From contig CM067222.1 in NCBI GenBank assembly GCA_034190945.1, positions 44,930,643-44,994,642 on the forward strand: a stretch of 64,000 nt of DNA, read 5' to 3'. Made by a program: the position numbers and the translations under genes. Numbering within the stretch: the first letter of the stretch is position 1; each line of letters opens with the position of its first letter. Positions 10,656 through 19,894 of the stretch are shown here, piece after piece. The notes under the pieces are model-generated. The model did not search any database. It was not told the DNA's origin and worked only from the letters and a program-made list of their open reading frames with translations. This DNA is from Octodonta nipae. Taxonomy: Eukaryota; Arthropoda; Insecta; Coleoptera; Chrysomelidae.

Positions 10656-12480
10656 TTAAACCGGACAATTATTTTCGGTTTCGTCGGCGGGGTCTTCTAT
10701 TACTGATCGGAGTTTGGGAATCCATCTGGATAGGATTTTCTGGGGGTTTCCTGGACTGGAATCTGCTCCCTTAGATTTCTTTATTCTTTTCGCTACTTTG
10801 TAGAAGGTAAATGCAGCTGCCGCTGCTACGATGGTGCTTACGGTTGCATACGTAAACCAGGATATATTTTTGGTGACGAAGGGTTGGTTGATGAGGTCGT
10901 CTAGGTCTCTAGAATATTGATTCAGCTTGTTGTTGGCTACGCTGAGTTCTTCTAAGTTAAGATTATCTAATTTAAGGGGTTTAAGCTCTGGTATTGCTGG
11001 TTTTTGGGGGTGAGCATTGCAGCAGTTGTACGGAACTAAAACTGGGTGTGAATTGTCTGTAACTTTACTTATTTTCATGGGTTCGGCTTGAATTTTAGTA
11101 ATTCCCACAAAGGCACTACAGTCTGTTTGTAGCCGAATGACTGAATTGGTTTTTAGCACGATAGTTTTTGAATCGATTCCCGCACAACTAAAAGTTACAT
11201 GTATAGGTTCGGAAACGATCACTAACCACGAGTTCGATTCCAGTCTTTGGACGTTGTACCCTTCGGAAAACACCATGGCACTCTGGCAGTTTTCCGGGAC
11301 GCTATGAATGTTCTTAAGGAGTTGAGCCTCACAGGGTGCATTTGATTCTATTGGGTAGGCATATAGTTCGCAGCACAGCTTTTGGTTCGGGGTTAATCGC
11401 TTGCATGAGCTTAAGTCTTTGATCGCTATGTACATTAGGGAGTCGTCGTTCCGTGCAATATATTTTTGTGTAAATGATAGGATATGGTGAAAACCAGTTC
11501 TATCGTCTAAAATTGGGATTGGGTATAGGTGGTAAGCGGTATATAGTTGCTGCTCAACGAGAGGGATTTTTAATATGAATATTAAATCGGAGCGAGTTTG
11601 AAAAGCCTCTAATTCTATTATTTCCAGATATTGGGCGACGCTTGAAAGGCGAACTGGCAACGGCAGATTATTCTTAACAAGATTCTGTGAGATTTCCTGT
11701 AAGGATGTTATCAAATGATCGGGTGAAATTATTGATGCATGAATTATTTTTAGTCTAGCAAAAGTTATTGAGTTTAAAATGTCATTAAGGTTATCTTCAA
11801 GAAATATATAACTTGCCATTAGGTTTTCGCAGATCTCGAGAAACGATTGTTTGGCTTCGATAACAGAAATGCTATCATTAAGGATGTGAATGGCTAAATC
11901 GATAGTATTTATATCTTCGTTAAATGTTTTCTCGTCAAGTTGTAATTTCTGAATGGTCTCATTGAAATTTTTGATAATTGAGGTTGTTACGCTCATTTGG
12001 TTCTTTAGAAGATTTTCTGTCTGTAGTTGTCCCTGGTTAAGTCTATTAATGCTGTTGGTGAAGAATTCACCGTCGGCTGCATCTAAGTTTCCGGTAATTG
12101 CCTTAAATATTGTTCCTGCACCATCGATTATTCCTCGTTTAGTCCTCTTAGTGTCTATAAATACTTCGGAAAACTTAGTTTTGATAGAATCGGAGATTTG
12201 GGTTAGAAGACTGATGTGGGTTTCTACATCAATGCGAAAAGCACCGGTATCGTGAAATTTATAGCCCGGAATAGGGTCAACAGTTTGTTCCAATGTCCTA
12301 AGGATTCGATTATTGTTCTCAAATGCTTGTTCAAGGGCTGTTAAGTTACGGTGAACTAATAACGTCCATTTGTAATTGGAGATTACAATTCGAGTTTCGT
12401 CGTGGTAGTAGATGCCAATAGTGTTGTTAATGGGTTTGATGTCTATCTGACATACCACTGATCCGAACAGCAGTAAGAGC
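10656..12480 (-). CDS. env: Env glycoprotein (baculovirus F-like), probably expressed from a spliced RNA
   Basis: The fusion glycoprotein of the provirus, placed in membranes. Numbered from a GTG codon at 12458 the frame has 600 residues. A furin-type site KRTKR ends at residue 108, followed by a fusion-peptide-like segment starting GIIDGAGTIFKAITG, then helical heptad-rich sequence. One membrane anchor lies at about 534-556 (WFTYATVSTIVAAAAAF), followed by a 44-residue basic tail. A short surface subunit with a longer transmembrane subunit is typical of errantivirus Env, which is homologous to baculovirus F protein. There is no ATG at the start. Upstream codons (12480-12459) encode a hydrophobic LLLLFGSVV stretch, a likely signal-peptide core, entered through a splice acceptor at 12481. 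It is 12 bases from the end of pol, and I see no frame break. Confidence 0.92.
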
Positions 12481-12496
12481 CTGAAAAGGAAGTTAA
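12481..12496 (-). promoter_or_regulatory. Candidate env splice acceptor
   Basis: Minus-strand TTAACTTCCTTTTCAG has a pyrimidine run directly before CAG, next to the first hydrophobic codons of Env. It overlaps the pol stop codon. Env of gypsy-type errantiviruses is known to come from a spliced mRNA, and here the env frame has a stop (TAA) upstream and no ATG. I could not identify the matching donor with confidence. Confidence 0.55.
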
Positions 12497-15400
12497 TTTT
12501 CAGAATATGATTTTATCCGGTCGAAGTTAACTTTTGTTTGCTGGTTGGTTTTAAGGTTCTTAAGGGTGGCTGAATTAGTGTGGATTTCAATTATTTGAAA
12601 TGGGCCATTGAATTTATTTTGTAGCTTGTCCTTTAGCTGTGATTCTTTTACATAAACTTTATCGCCGATTTTGTATTCCGGACGGTTTTCGGAAACATGT
12701 TGATCGTATCGCTCTTTTGCCTTCTGTTTCTGTAAATTTGTCTTTTCGCGGGCGATCTTATAATAACGAGAAATACGGTTATTGAGATCTCTAACGTACT
12801 TCGTTATTAGAGCTTGTTGATCATACAGGGTTTCAGGAGGCCTACTTGAAGTGTGTCCATATATGAGTTCGTATGGGGTAAACCCATGGGTCTTGTTAAC
12901 TGAGTTGTTGTATGCGATAACCGCATAGGGTAAGATGTTGAAGGGGTGTTCGTTAGGGTTCTCCAGTTTATGTATTCTAATCATGTCTAGTAAAGTCGAG
13001 TGAAATCGTTCTAATGATCCGTTCGACTGTGGGTGTCCCACGCTAGAGTAGGAAATTTTTATGTTAAAAAGTTTGCATAAGTCTCTCATCAGTGTGTTGT
13101 CGAATTCCCTGCCGTAGTCGCAGTGAATGCGAAGGGGAGTTCCGTAATGTTGGAAATACAAGAGTAAGATGTTAGCGACGGTTTTCGCGGATTTATCGCT
13201 TATCGGATAAGCTTGAGAGAATTTCGTAAGTTCTTCCCTAATGGTTAGTGCATAGTTTTTGGTAGGAACTTCCAGGATGTCTATGTTTATACGTTCGAAG
13301 GGTGTCCGTGGAGTTTCGGTAATAACTAGGGGGCTATCGAGGTTTTTGCGACAGATTTTTGCTTTTTGACAAATTTGGCAATTTTTTATGAAATTATCGA
13401 CATCTTTGGTTAGTCCTTGCCAATTGTACTTTTCCTTGATTCTACGGATGGTTTCGTTTATGCCTCTATGTATATTACTTTTCCCGTTATGGAACTGATC
13501 GAGGATTATAGGTATCCGCTCCTTATCAATCATTTGCACGATGTTCTGGCAAACTTTCCATTTGATATCCATTTCCGAAAAGATAAACGATAGTACCTCT
13601 AATATAGGTAGCTCTAAGTTGTTTTCAACGCAATAGATTTCATTTTCGGTGAACACATCTTTACTATTATATATAGATGCGAAGAGAATTTCATTAACTA
13701 TATCGGGGTCGGAAGGAAGTGGGACGATATAATACCGTCTTTTTTTGACACTTTTACTCGCAAATACATTGACTTTTGGGGTGTGAAAGTCGGCGTTTTC
13801 CTCGAAAATGTCTTCGAGTATGTTGTGATGGAAATCTTTCATTAGGGAACCTTGGGGAAATACCAGGATGTTTTTGTTTTCCTTGTCAAGTAGTTGGCAG
13901 TTGGACATTTGGATTTTGTCGTAATCTATAAGTGATATAGTTTGGTACCGTTCGACAAATGTTTTGAATTCCTCACAGATTTGTTGGATATTAGGGCTTT
14001 GTGGCTCGGGTTCTGAAGAGTCATCATCGGTTTCGTTAGTGGGGAGTACTTGGAAGGGTGTTAGGTGGTTACTCGATTGAAAAGATACATAATTGTTGAA
14101 GTGGTTTGCTTTGATGCGGGAAAGAGCATCTGCATTTTTATTTATTTTGCCAGGTTTGTATACGATTTCGTAATCGTACTCCTCGAGCTTGAGGCGCCAA
14201 CGAGCTAATCGACTTCCGGGGTCTTTTATCGAAAACAGCCATGTTAATGGGCGGTGGTCGGTAACTAAAAGGAATTTTCGACCATAGATGATAGGTCTCC
14301 AATGTTTGACGGCCCAAACAATGGCTAGGAGTTCTCGCTCGATGGTTGAGTACCGCGTTTCGGCTTTGCAAAGAGTCCTAGAGGAGTATCCTATTGGTAG
14401 ATCCTTGCCAATGGGTCCTTGTGACAGCACAGAGCCTATCGCAAAAGCGCTAGCGTCTGTGGTTATGACGAAAGGTTCATCGAAGTTGGGATAGATCAAT
14501 ATCGGTGTGGAAGTTAGTGCCTCTTTGAGTTCACTGAACGATTTGATGCATTCAGAGTTGAAATTGTACGGTACGTCTTTCTGGAGGAGTTTAGTCAATG
14601 GTTTTGATATTTTGGCGAAGTTCGGGATAAATCTCCTATAATAACCAGCAAGACCCAAAAATGATTTAATATCCTTGGGATTTTGCGGTTGCGGAAAGTT
14701 CACGATACATTCGACCTTTGACGGGTTTGGTTTAACGCCGTCTTTAGTTATTACGTGCCCTAGGTAAGCGACCTCCTTGCGGAGAAATTCGCATTTATCC
14801 GGTTGGATTTTGAGGTTTGCCTTCCTAAGTCTTTTAAAGACTTCCGTTAAGCGTGTAACATGTTCGTGTATAGTCGGAGAGTAGACGATTATATCGTCCA
14901 TGTAGACAAGACAACGCTCGTTCTGAATACCTAGCAGAATGTTATCCATAACCCTTTGGAATGTAGAGGGCGCATTCTTTACCCCAAATGGCATACGAAC
15001 GAATTCGTAATGGCCATTCTCGACTGAAAATCCAGTCTTAGGGATGTCCTCCTCTCGAATTTCTAGCTGGTGGAAACCGGATGCGAGGTCTAGGGTAGAA
15101 AAATATTGGCATTTTCCTAGCTGATCAAGAAAGTCAGAGATGTTCGGCAATGGATATTTGTCGCCTACGGTTAACTCGTTTAATTTGCGGTAGTCGATAA
15201 CCTTTTTGGGGACGACCCATACTGGCGAAGACCAAGGGGACGAAGAGTGCCTGATGATACCTTGGGCCAGCATTTTACCTATTTGGGATTTCACCTCGTT
15301 CTTGTGGATTTGGGGGTACCTATACGATTTTGTAAAAACGGGTTTTGCGTTGTTCGTATCGATAGCGTGTTTGACTTCGTTAGTGAATGTCAGAGCGTCT

Positions 15401-16038
15401 CCTTCAAGATAGAAGATATCTTGAAATTCTAGGCAGAGGTTAACAATCATCTCTCTTTCTTCGTCGTTAAGGTGTTCTGTCCTAATTTGCGATTGAACGA
15501 TTTCGTTCCTGTCTAAATAGTCAGAGTCGGGGTAGTCTTGTGAGTTTAAGTTCAAAAGAAGATGCATTTGGTTCACTGGTTCTAACTGGATGTTCGAGAA
15601 ATCTATAGTTTTGGGTATTGCATTAGCATTTATGATGGAGGTAAGGAATTCACCTTGCGAATTGACGTGTACAATAGCGTTGGGAATTCGTACTTTCTCG
15701 TTTTCTTGGGATTGTAAAATAGCATCGGTATTTGAAAGAATGCATTTAAGTTTAAAAATTTTCTCTGTACGTGCTTCGATAGTAATTAAGTTGAGGGGAG
15801 TTTGCGTGGGGGTTCGTGGTTCACAGCTGAGTGTTTTTAAAAATCCGTTATTGGAGTGGTCATTGTCTTCTACTTTGTGAAGGAGAATAGTTTTAAAATT
15901 TGTAATTAGTTGTTTAGATTTTAGGTCGACTACACACTCATAGTGTTCCAAAAAGTCTAGACCTAATATTCCGTCGAATTCGATATCCAAGTCGAAAATG
16001 AAGACTTTGTGTGGATTTCGTGGGGCAAACGGGATCAA
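12493..16038 (-). CDS. pol: Pol polyprotein: protease C-part, reverse transcriptase, RNase H, integrase
   Basis: The replication polyprotein, open for 1181 codons. Protease: the catalytic LLIDTGAG motif lies upstream (about 16155-16180) and the flap/ILGLDFL part at residues 24-30; the two are separated by a frame break in a ten-base A run (minus sense, 16127-16136). RT: SPVWVVPKK at 271-279, LDLASGFHQ near 317, YMDD at 379-382, FLGLAGYYRRFI near 460. RNase H: TDAS 527-530, E568, TDHRPL from 593. Integrase: H850, H857, C887, C890; D920, D974, E1010 (35 residues between the last two); GPF near 1145. About ten residues usually found between PKK and IDYR are absent at 279/280. In an intact relative pol would be entered by -1 frameshifting from gag; the pol frame is open from 16388. 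It ends 12 bases before env. Confidence 0.93.
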   Translation of the reverse strand: MIPFAPRNPHKVFIFDLDIEFDGILGLDFLEHYECVVDLKSKQLITNFKTILLHKVEDNDHSNNGFLKTLSCEPRTPTQTPLNLITIEARTEKIFKLKCILSNTDAILQSQENEKVRIPNAIVHVNSQGEFLTSIINANAIPKTIDFSNIQLEPVNQMHLLLNLNSQDYPDSDYLDRNEIVQSQIRTEHLNDEEREMIVNLCLEFQDIFYLEGDALTFTNEVKHAIDTNNAKPVFTKSYRYPQIHKNEVKSQIGKMLAQGIIRHSSSPWSSPVWVVPKKVIDYRKLNELTVGDKYPLPNISDFLDQLGKCQYFSTLDLASGFHQLEIREEDIPKTGFSVENGHYEFVRMPFGVKNAPSTFQRVMDNILLGIQNERCLVYMDDIIVYSPTIHEHVTRLTEVFKRLRKANLKIQPDKCEFLRKEVAYLGHVITKDGVKPNPSKVECIVNFPQPQNPKDIKSFLGLAGYYRRFIPNFAKISKPLTKLLQKDVPYNFNSECIKSFSELKEALTSTPILIYPNFDEPFVITTDASAFAIGSVLSQGPIGKDLPIGYSSRTLCKAETRYSTIERELLAIVWAVKHWRPIIYGRKFLLVTDHRPLTWLFSIKDPGSRLARWRLKLEEYDYEIVYKPGKINKNADALSRIKANHFNNYVSFQSSNHLTPFQVLPTNETDDDSSEPEPQSPNIQQICEEFKTFVERYQTISLIDYDKIQMSNCQLLDKENKNILVFPQGSLMKDFHHNILEDIFEENADFHTPKVNVFASKSVKKRRYYIVPLPSDPDIVNEILFASIYNSKDVFTENEIYCVENNLELPILEVLSFIFSEMDIKWKVCQNIVQMIDKERIPIILDQFHNGKSNIHRGINETIRRIKEKYNWQGLTKDVDNFIKNCQICQKAKICRKNLDSPLVITETPRTPFERINIDILEVPTKNYALTIREELTKFSQAYPISDKSAKTVANILLLYFQHYGTPLRIHCDYGREFDNTLMRDLCKLFNIKISYSSVGHPQSNGSLERFHSTLLDMIRIHKLENPNEHPFNILPYAVIAYNNSVNKTHGFTPYELIYGHTSSRPPETLYDQQALITKYVRDLNNRISRYYKIAREKTNLQKQKAKERYDQHVSENRPEYKIGDKVYVKESQLKDKLQNKFNGPFQIIEIHTNSATLKNLKTNQQTKVNFDRIKSYSEN

Positions 16039-16237
16039 AGTAGATTCTGAAATTTGGATCTTCTCGTGAGTGATACCTTGTATGGTAACTCTCTCGGGAA
16101 ATCGTTGAGGGAAGTTTTTGACCGTATTTTTTTTTTAAAAATGGAAATGCCGGCTCCTGTATCGATCAGAAGTTTAAATTTTCCTGTAGCATCATTAATA
16201 TAGTATAAATTTTTTGAGTTTACAGTTAGGAGGGGCC

Positions 16238-17477
16238 TTATAGAAATGTTTGTTCTTCGAGATTCAAGTTGGGATTGAAGTCGTCGAGGTTCATGTTCTG
16301 GATCTGAGTTTGTATGTTCGATATCTCGTTGTCTGGCGGTTTGTCTATGTTTATAGCTATTTGAAAATTTTGACCAGATATTTCTGCGTCAGAAGAGGGT
16401 TCAGAATATTTATATTCATAGTTTTCATAATTTTGATTTTGGGGTAGCCCATGTAGTTATTTAGGGCTTGGGTGTCAGGATCAGAATAATCGTCTTGGTA
16501 ATAATTAGATTCGTCAGGGTTGTCAAATTGGTCGTTTGTATAGTCATATGAATAGTTATATGTATCAGTTTGGTTGAGGTGGTGAGTTTTGGGTTGTTGA
16601 TTTTTGTAGAAATTTGGATTTGGGGAAAAAGCGTTGCGAGGACCAGGATTTTGTCCACTTGTTGAGGGACGATTTTGCTGGGCGAAGTTTGGTCTAGTTT
16701 GGTTAGCATTTTGTTGAGGCGGGTTAGGGCGAAACTGTTGGTAATTGTTATTGTTAAAGTTTCTGTTTGGTTGTTGTTGTTGCTGTTGTCTCAGACGCGT
16801 TAGGCATTCGTTAAAAGTATGCCCTAAACGTTTACAAAATGAACATTGTTTGGACAAAGTTGCTGGGTTGGGTCTTTTTTGGTGTTGAGAAATTTCTGAT
16901 TTTCTAGATGGCTTAGCTGAAGTTCCCTTTTTATTCGGGAAACTGCGGTTATGATATTTATCGGATCGCTTGCTCGTACAATCTGTCCTATTTTCGGTTC
17001 TAGGCCGGTTAGGAGGCTATTAAGAGCCATGGATTCTATAAGAGATATCTGTGCTTGTTTTTCTTTACCTGTTAAATTTTGTTTATTAATTGCCGCATAC
17101 ATTTTGGCTTCGTGAGTTTGGAGTCTGGCAGCAAAGGTGAGAGGTGATTCATTCGGTATCTGCCTCATTCGTTGCAGATCCTGGATTAATGAGGAAATAT
17201 CTCTGGCATCACCAAAGTTTTTTTCTAGGAGCGATTTGATATCGTCCCAGGTAGGCGGGTTGCGTGAGTTAACAAGTTCGGCGGCACGGCCTCTTAACTT
17301 GTTTTTAATATGTAAGGTTAGTAACGTGGATTGGTTGTCAACAGCCATACTATATGCTGTCGTACATGAACTGATAAACGTATTCAGGAAAATCGGGTTA
17401 CCATCATATTCGGGGATAATAGAGAAAATCTCAGAGATCTTGTATGGTTCTACCGTTCCCTGGCGTGTTTCAGGCAT
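16238..17477 (-). pseudogene. gag: Gag, with two frame breaks
   Basis: The structural capsid precursor. The frame opens at ATG 17477 (MPETRQGTVEPYKI) and runs 217 codons with capsid-like helical sequence (NPPTWDDIKSLLEKNFGD). It then breaks at a six-base A run (minus sense, 16875-16880). The next frame carries a zinc knuckle, C-x2-C-x4-H-x4-C (CSFCKRLGHTFNEC, about 16805-16847), then a Gln- and Asn-rich tail. A second break lies near 16441-16452, beside short G and C runs. The third frame continues through an acidic, Tyr-rich tail to a TAA at 16238-16240. Each break can be explained by one missing base. The final frame overlaps the pol frame by about 150 bases, the normal retroviral arrangement. 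As assembled, Gag would be truncated. Confidence 0.85.
16364..16370 (-). promoter_or_regulatory. Candidate -1 ribosomal frameshift heptamer
   Basis: Minus-strand A-AAT-TTT is in register with the last gag frame (codons CAA AAT TTT) and fits the X-XXY-YYZ slippery pattern. A one-base backward slip gives AAA TTT in the pol frame. It lies inside the gag/pol overlap, 21-27 bases into the open pol frame and about 125 bases before the gag stop. Confidence 0.6.
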
Positions 17478-18065
17478 GGTTACTTATAGTTATTTAGATA
17501 TAAAATGAAATCGAGTCAACAGTTTTCACGTAAAATGTAAATGGAAAAAATAGTAGATTAAGGCGAGTAGTGAATATAATTTTAAATTACTTTCCGGAAG
17601 ATACGAAATATGCAAGCATATATAAAGTGCAAATAAAATATCTGAATATGTATAGCAATGAAATCAGCAATGATAAAATTTAAATTTCAAATATCCCTTA
17701 AATAAATATCAAGTGTATTGGTAAATTCAAAAGGCAACAATAATTGGTGATAGGTTCCGAAGTGGTTCGAAATTTACTTTAAAGGTAAGGAAAATGTCTT
17801 ATTAACTTTAAACGATTGAACTGATATTGCGATTTAAAAGTAAAAATTAAATAGCAACGTGGTCATTAAGTTTAAAACAATTATTGTACATACGTAAATG
17901 CTCTTGGCATGGACTGTTCTGCTCAGCGATGACTGGTTAGCTCAGTGCGTGTTCCTGGTCAGCTATCTTACAGTTATGTCCTGGTCGGGAAGTCCTCGTT
18001 CACAAGAATTTAGGAATTGCCACGTTTAGTTAGTCTTCTTACTTGTTCCTTGTTCTAAACGTGTT
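17478..18065 (-). other. Untranslated leader between primer site and gag
   Basis: About 590 bases without a coding frame, where packaging signals and a splice donor would be expected. A donor-like AACAA/GTAAGA occurs at 18042-18041 (minus), but no ATG lies between the primer site and it. It could therefore not by itself supply a start codon for env. Confidence 0.6.
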
Positions 18066-18089
18066 GAACGAATCCTACTGACTGCGCCA
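18066..18089 (-). other. Primer-binding site, tRNA-Ser type
   Basis: The minus strand reads TGGCGCAGTCAGTAGGATTC directly after the LTR. This complements the 3' end of insect tRNA-Ser (ending CUACCGACUGCG-CCA) with one mismatch over the first 18-20 bases. A tRNA-Ser primer is characteristic of the 17.6/297/ZAM branch of errantiviruses, whereas gypsy itself uses tRNA-Lys. Confidence 0.8.
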
Positions 18090-18090
18090 T

Positions 18091-18343
18091 TTTTATATTA
18101 TTTAAAACACAAGTCACTTTTTAAAAAAAATTGATTTAATTAATACACAAAACAATAGTTGAAAAATACAAAATATAAAGTTACTTGAATGAAATGAACT
18201 ATCTTAATGAATGCCGTGGGATGGCAAGTCTCGCATTTATAACATTTACTTTGCTGAATTGCATTCCCACGGTTTCAACGAATTCAACGGATTCGAAGGA
18301 AGCTGTCAGCGAAATACGATACTTGATAACGTACACGTGCATA
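18091..18343 (-). repeat. 5' LTR of the provirus, outer end missing
   Basis: This copy matches 10341-10592 with one substitution (CTGG versus CTTG near the outer end) and a change in a T/A run. It stops at GCACGTGTAC-type sequence (minus sense) and runs straight into TA repeats, lacking the 19-20 terminal bases present in the other LTR. Confidence 0.9.
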
Positions 18344-18366
18344 TATATATATATATATATATATAT
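18344..18366. repeat. (TA)n flank, right side
   Basis: A short TA run directly against the outer end of the 5' LTR. It is too repetitive to read a target duplication. Confidence 0.85.
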
Positions 18367-18369
18367 TAT

Positions 18370-19370
18370 GAATTTTATCATTGCTAATAAGGGGGTACAG
18401 TGTAGATAATAACAAGTTTCCTTGTTATTTCTAATTTTTTATTTGTTGAACTAAATAAAAACTTCTTTTAAAATTATCAATTTATAAACATTTTACCGAC
18501 TTTCAACAAATAACATACTATATTCGACCCCTATGTTTAGTTTTTTATCTCTCTTCAACGATTTCTGAAAAGCGACAAATTGCATAGTGTTTACTATATT
18601 CTGTTACGAAAAATCCCAAGGTGCTCCCACATATTTTTATACCATGTGAGGCAGAAAAAACATTTTTACTTAATTAATAAGACGTTTAATTCATTCTATA
18701 GCATCTGTAATAACACTAGTTAAACTGTGGGAATGTATATAAATTTTTCATATTGCATTATAAATCTAACAAAAGGTTAATTGCAAAAATTCTTACAAAT
18801 AATGATATCTAAAATATAACACAAGATTAATACTTGATTTAAACTTTTTATAAATTTAACCAGGTATCATAGAAGATAATTTCAAATGCGTTTTAACATG
18901 AGATTTGTATTGAAATCTATATTTCATGTAAAACCACATACGATTTAATGGAATTAAATGAACTCTCAATGTATATTTATACGTAAATAATGTGGGAAAT
19001 TAACTTACATTATTAAATAATCCGAATCTATATTACAAAACATTGATGATTTCGCACACAAATATAATTATAGTGTTTTTTACAGATTAACCTTCCGTTA
19101 AACTTTAATAATTCTCGAAATGACAGTGAAACCACATTAAAAAAAATAAGCGGCAATAAAGAAGTGAGGAGGGAACATGCGAATAGCAAATTTTTTATAC
19201 TACTTCGAGATAATAAACAGGACAATTTTGATGTACATCAAATGTCCAATGCAACTAACAAATTTATCTGGATGAGGATTAATAGGGTATTGGAGAAAAT
19301 TGCTTCGCAAATGACCTCTTTTCAATTCATATTTATAACTATAAATGCTTACTGGTATCGCAGGGGTATC
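18370..19370. other. AT-rich DNA, no gene seen
   Basis: Nothing recognised on either strand. Confidence 0.4.
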
Positions 19371-19374
19371 GAGA

Positions 19375-19490
19375 AAAAAAATATCCATACTAGTATCGGT
19401 TGTAGTAGCGAAACAAAGTATTGGATACGGTATCGAAAGAAGGTGTCGATACTAATTTAGCGGGGAGAGAGCCTAAAAATCCCAGCGGGG
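19375..19490. repeat. TATCG-rich patch
   Basis: GGTATCG, TATCGAGA, AGTATCGG, GGTATCGAAAG and GTCGATACTA cluster within about 100 bases on both strands. Such TATCGATA-rich ends occur in some DNA transposons, but no terminal repeat or target duplication could be fixed. Confidence 0.25.
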
Positions 19491-19894
19491 TGATACTTAA
19501 AATACAGGAAAAATACTACTTAAGTGGGGGGCGGGAGATGAATGCCATCAGAGTCCTACTTGGTGATTACGAAATTGCTGAAATTGTGACGTAGCAAGGA
19601 AGCAATTCAGCTTGGTGAAACTTTCGAACATAAAATTAAGATCGTGAAAAAGATGTTAAGAGTTTAAGTTGTTAGAAACGCTCTTAGTATTGTAAGTTGC
19701 AAATTTGGAAGTTAAAATGATTATATATTTGAAAACAAATTTGTTTACAGTACTTTATACGATTTCTGAAAGGCCTTCAAGGCATAGTTAAGTCATTCAT
19801 ATTGAAAAGGAATTAATTAGTGGCCATTTGTGATCGGACCTTCTATTCTGTGATGGCTATAATGTCCCATAAGTAAGAAACAAGTTCAATAATA

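Larger units (their letters stand above)
10341..18343 (-). mobile_element. Endogenous errantivirus-like Ty3/gypsy provirus with env
   Basis: An 8.0-kb element reads on the minus strand in the order LTR, tRNA-Ser-type primer site, leader, gag, pol, env, polypurine tract, LTR. The two LTRs differ by one substitution and a length change in one T/A run over about 252 bases, which indicates a young insertion. The Env with a furin site, the primer type and the TA-rich target together fit the insect errantivirus group related to 17.6/297. Pol is open for 1181 codons and Env for 600. Gag has two frame breaks, protease has one, and RT appears to lack about ten residues, so this copy is unlikely to be autonomous as assembled. 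Confidence 0.95.

Noticed and set aside
11953..17508. Plus-strand frames of 60-123 codons across 11.9-17.5 kb
   Set aside because: They lie opposite env, pol and gag of the minus-strand provirus and show no protein features of their own.
18185..18409. Frame of 74 codons also seen at 10434-10706
   Set aside because: It lies in the LTR on the antisense strand and is duplicated only because the LTRs are.
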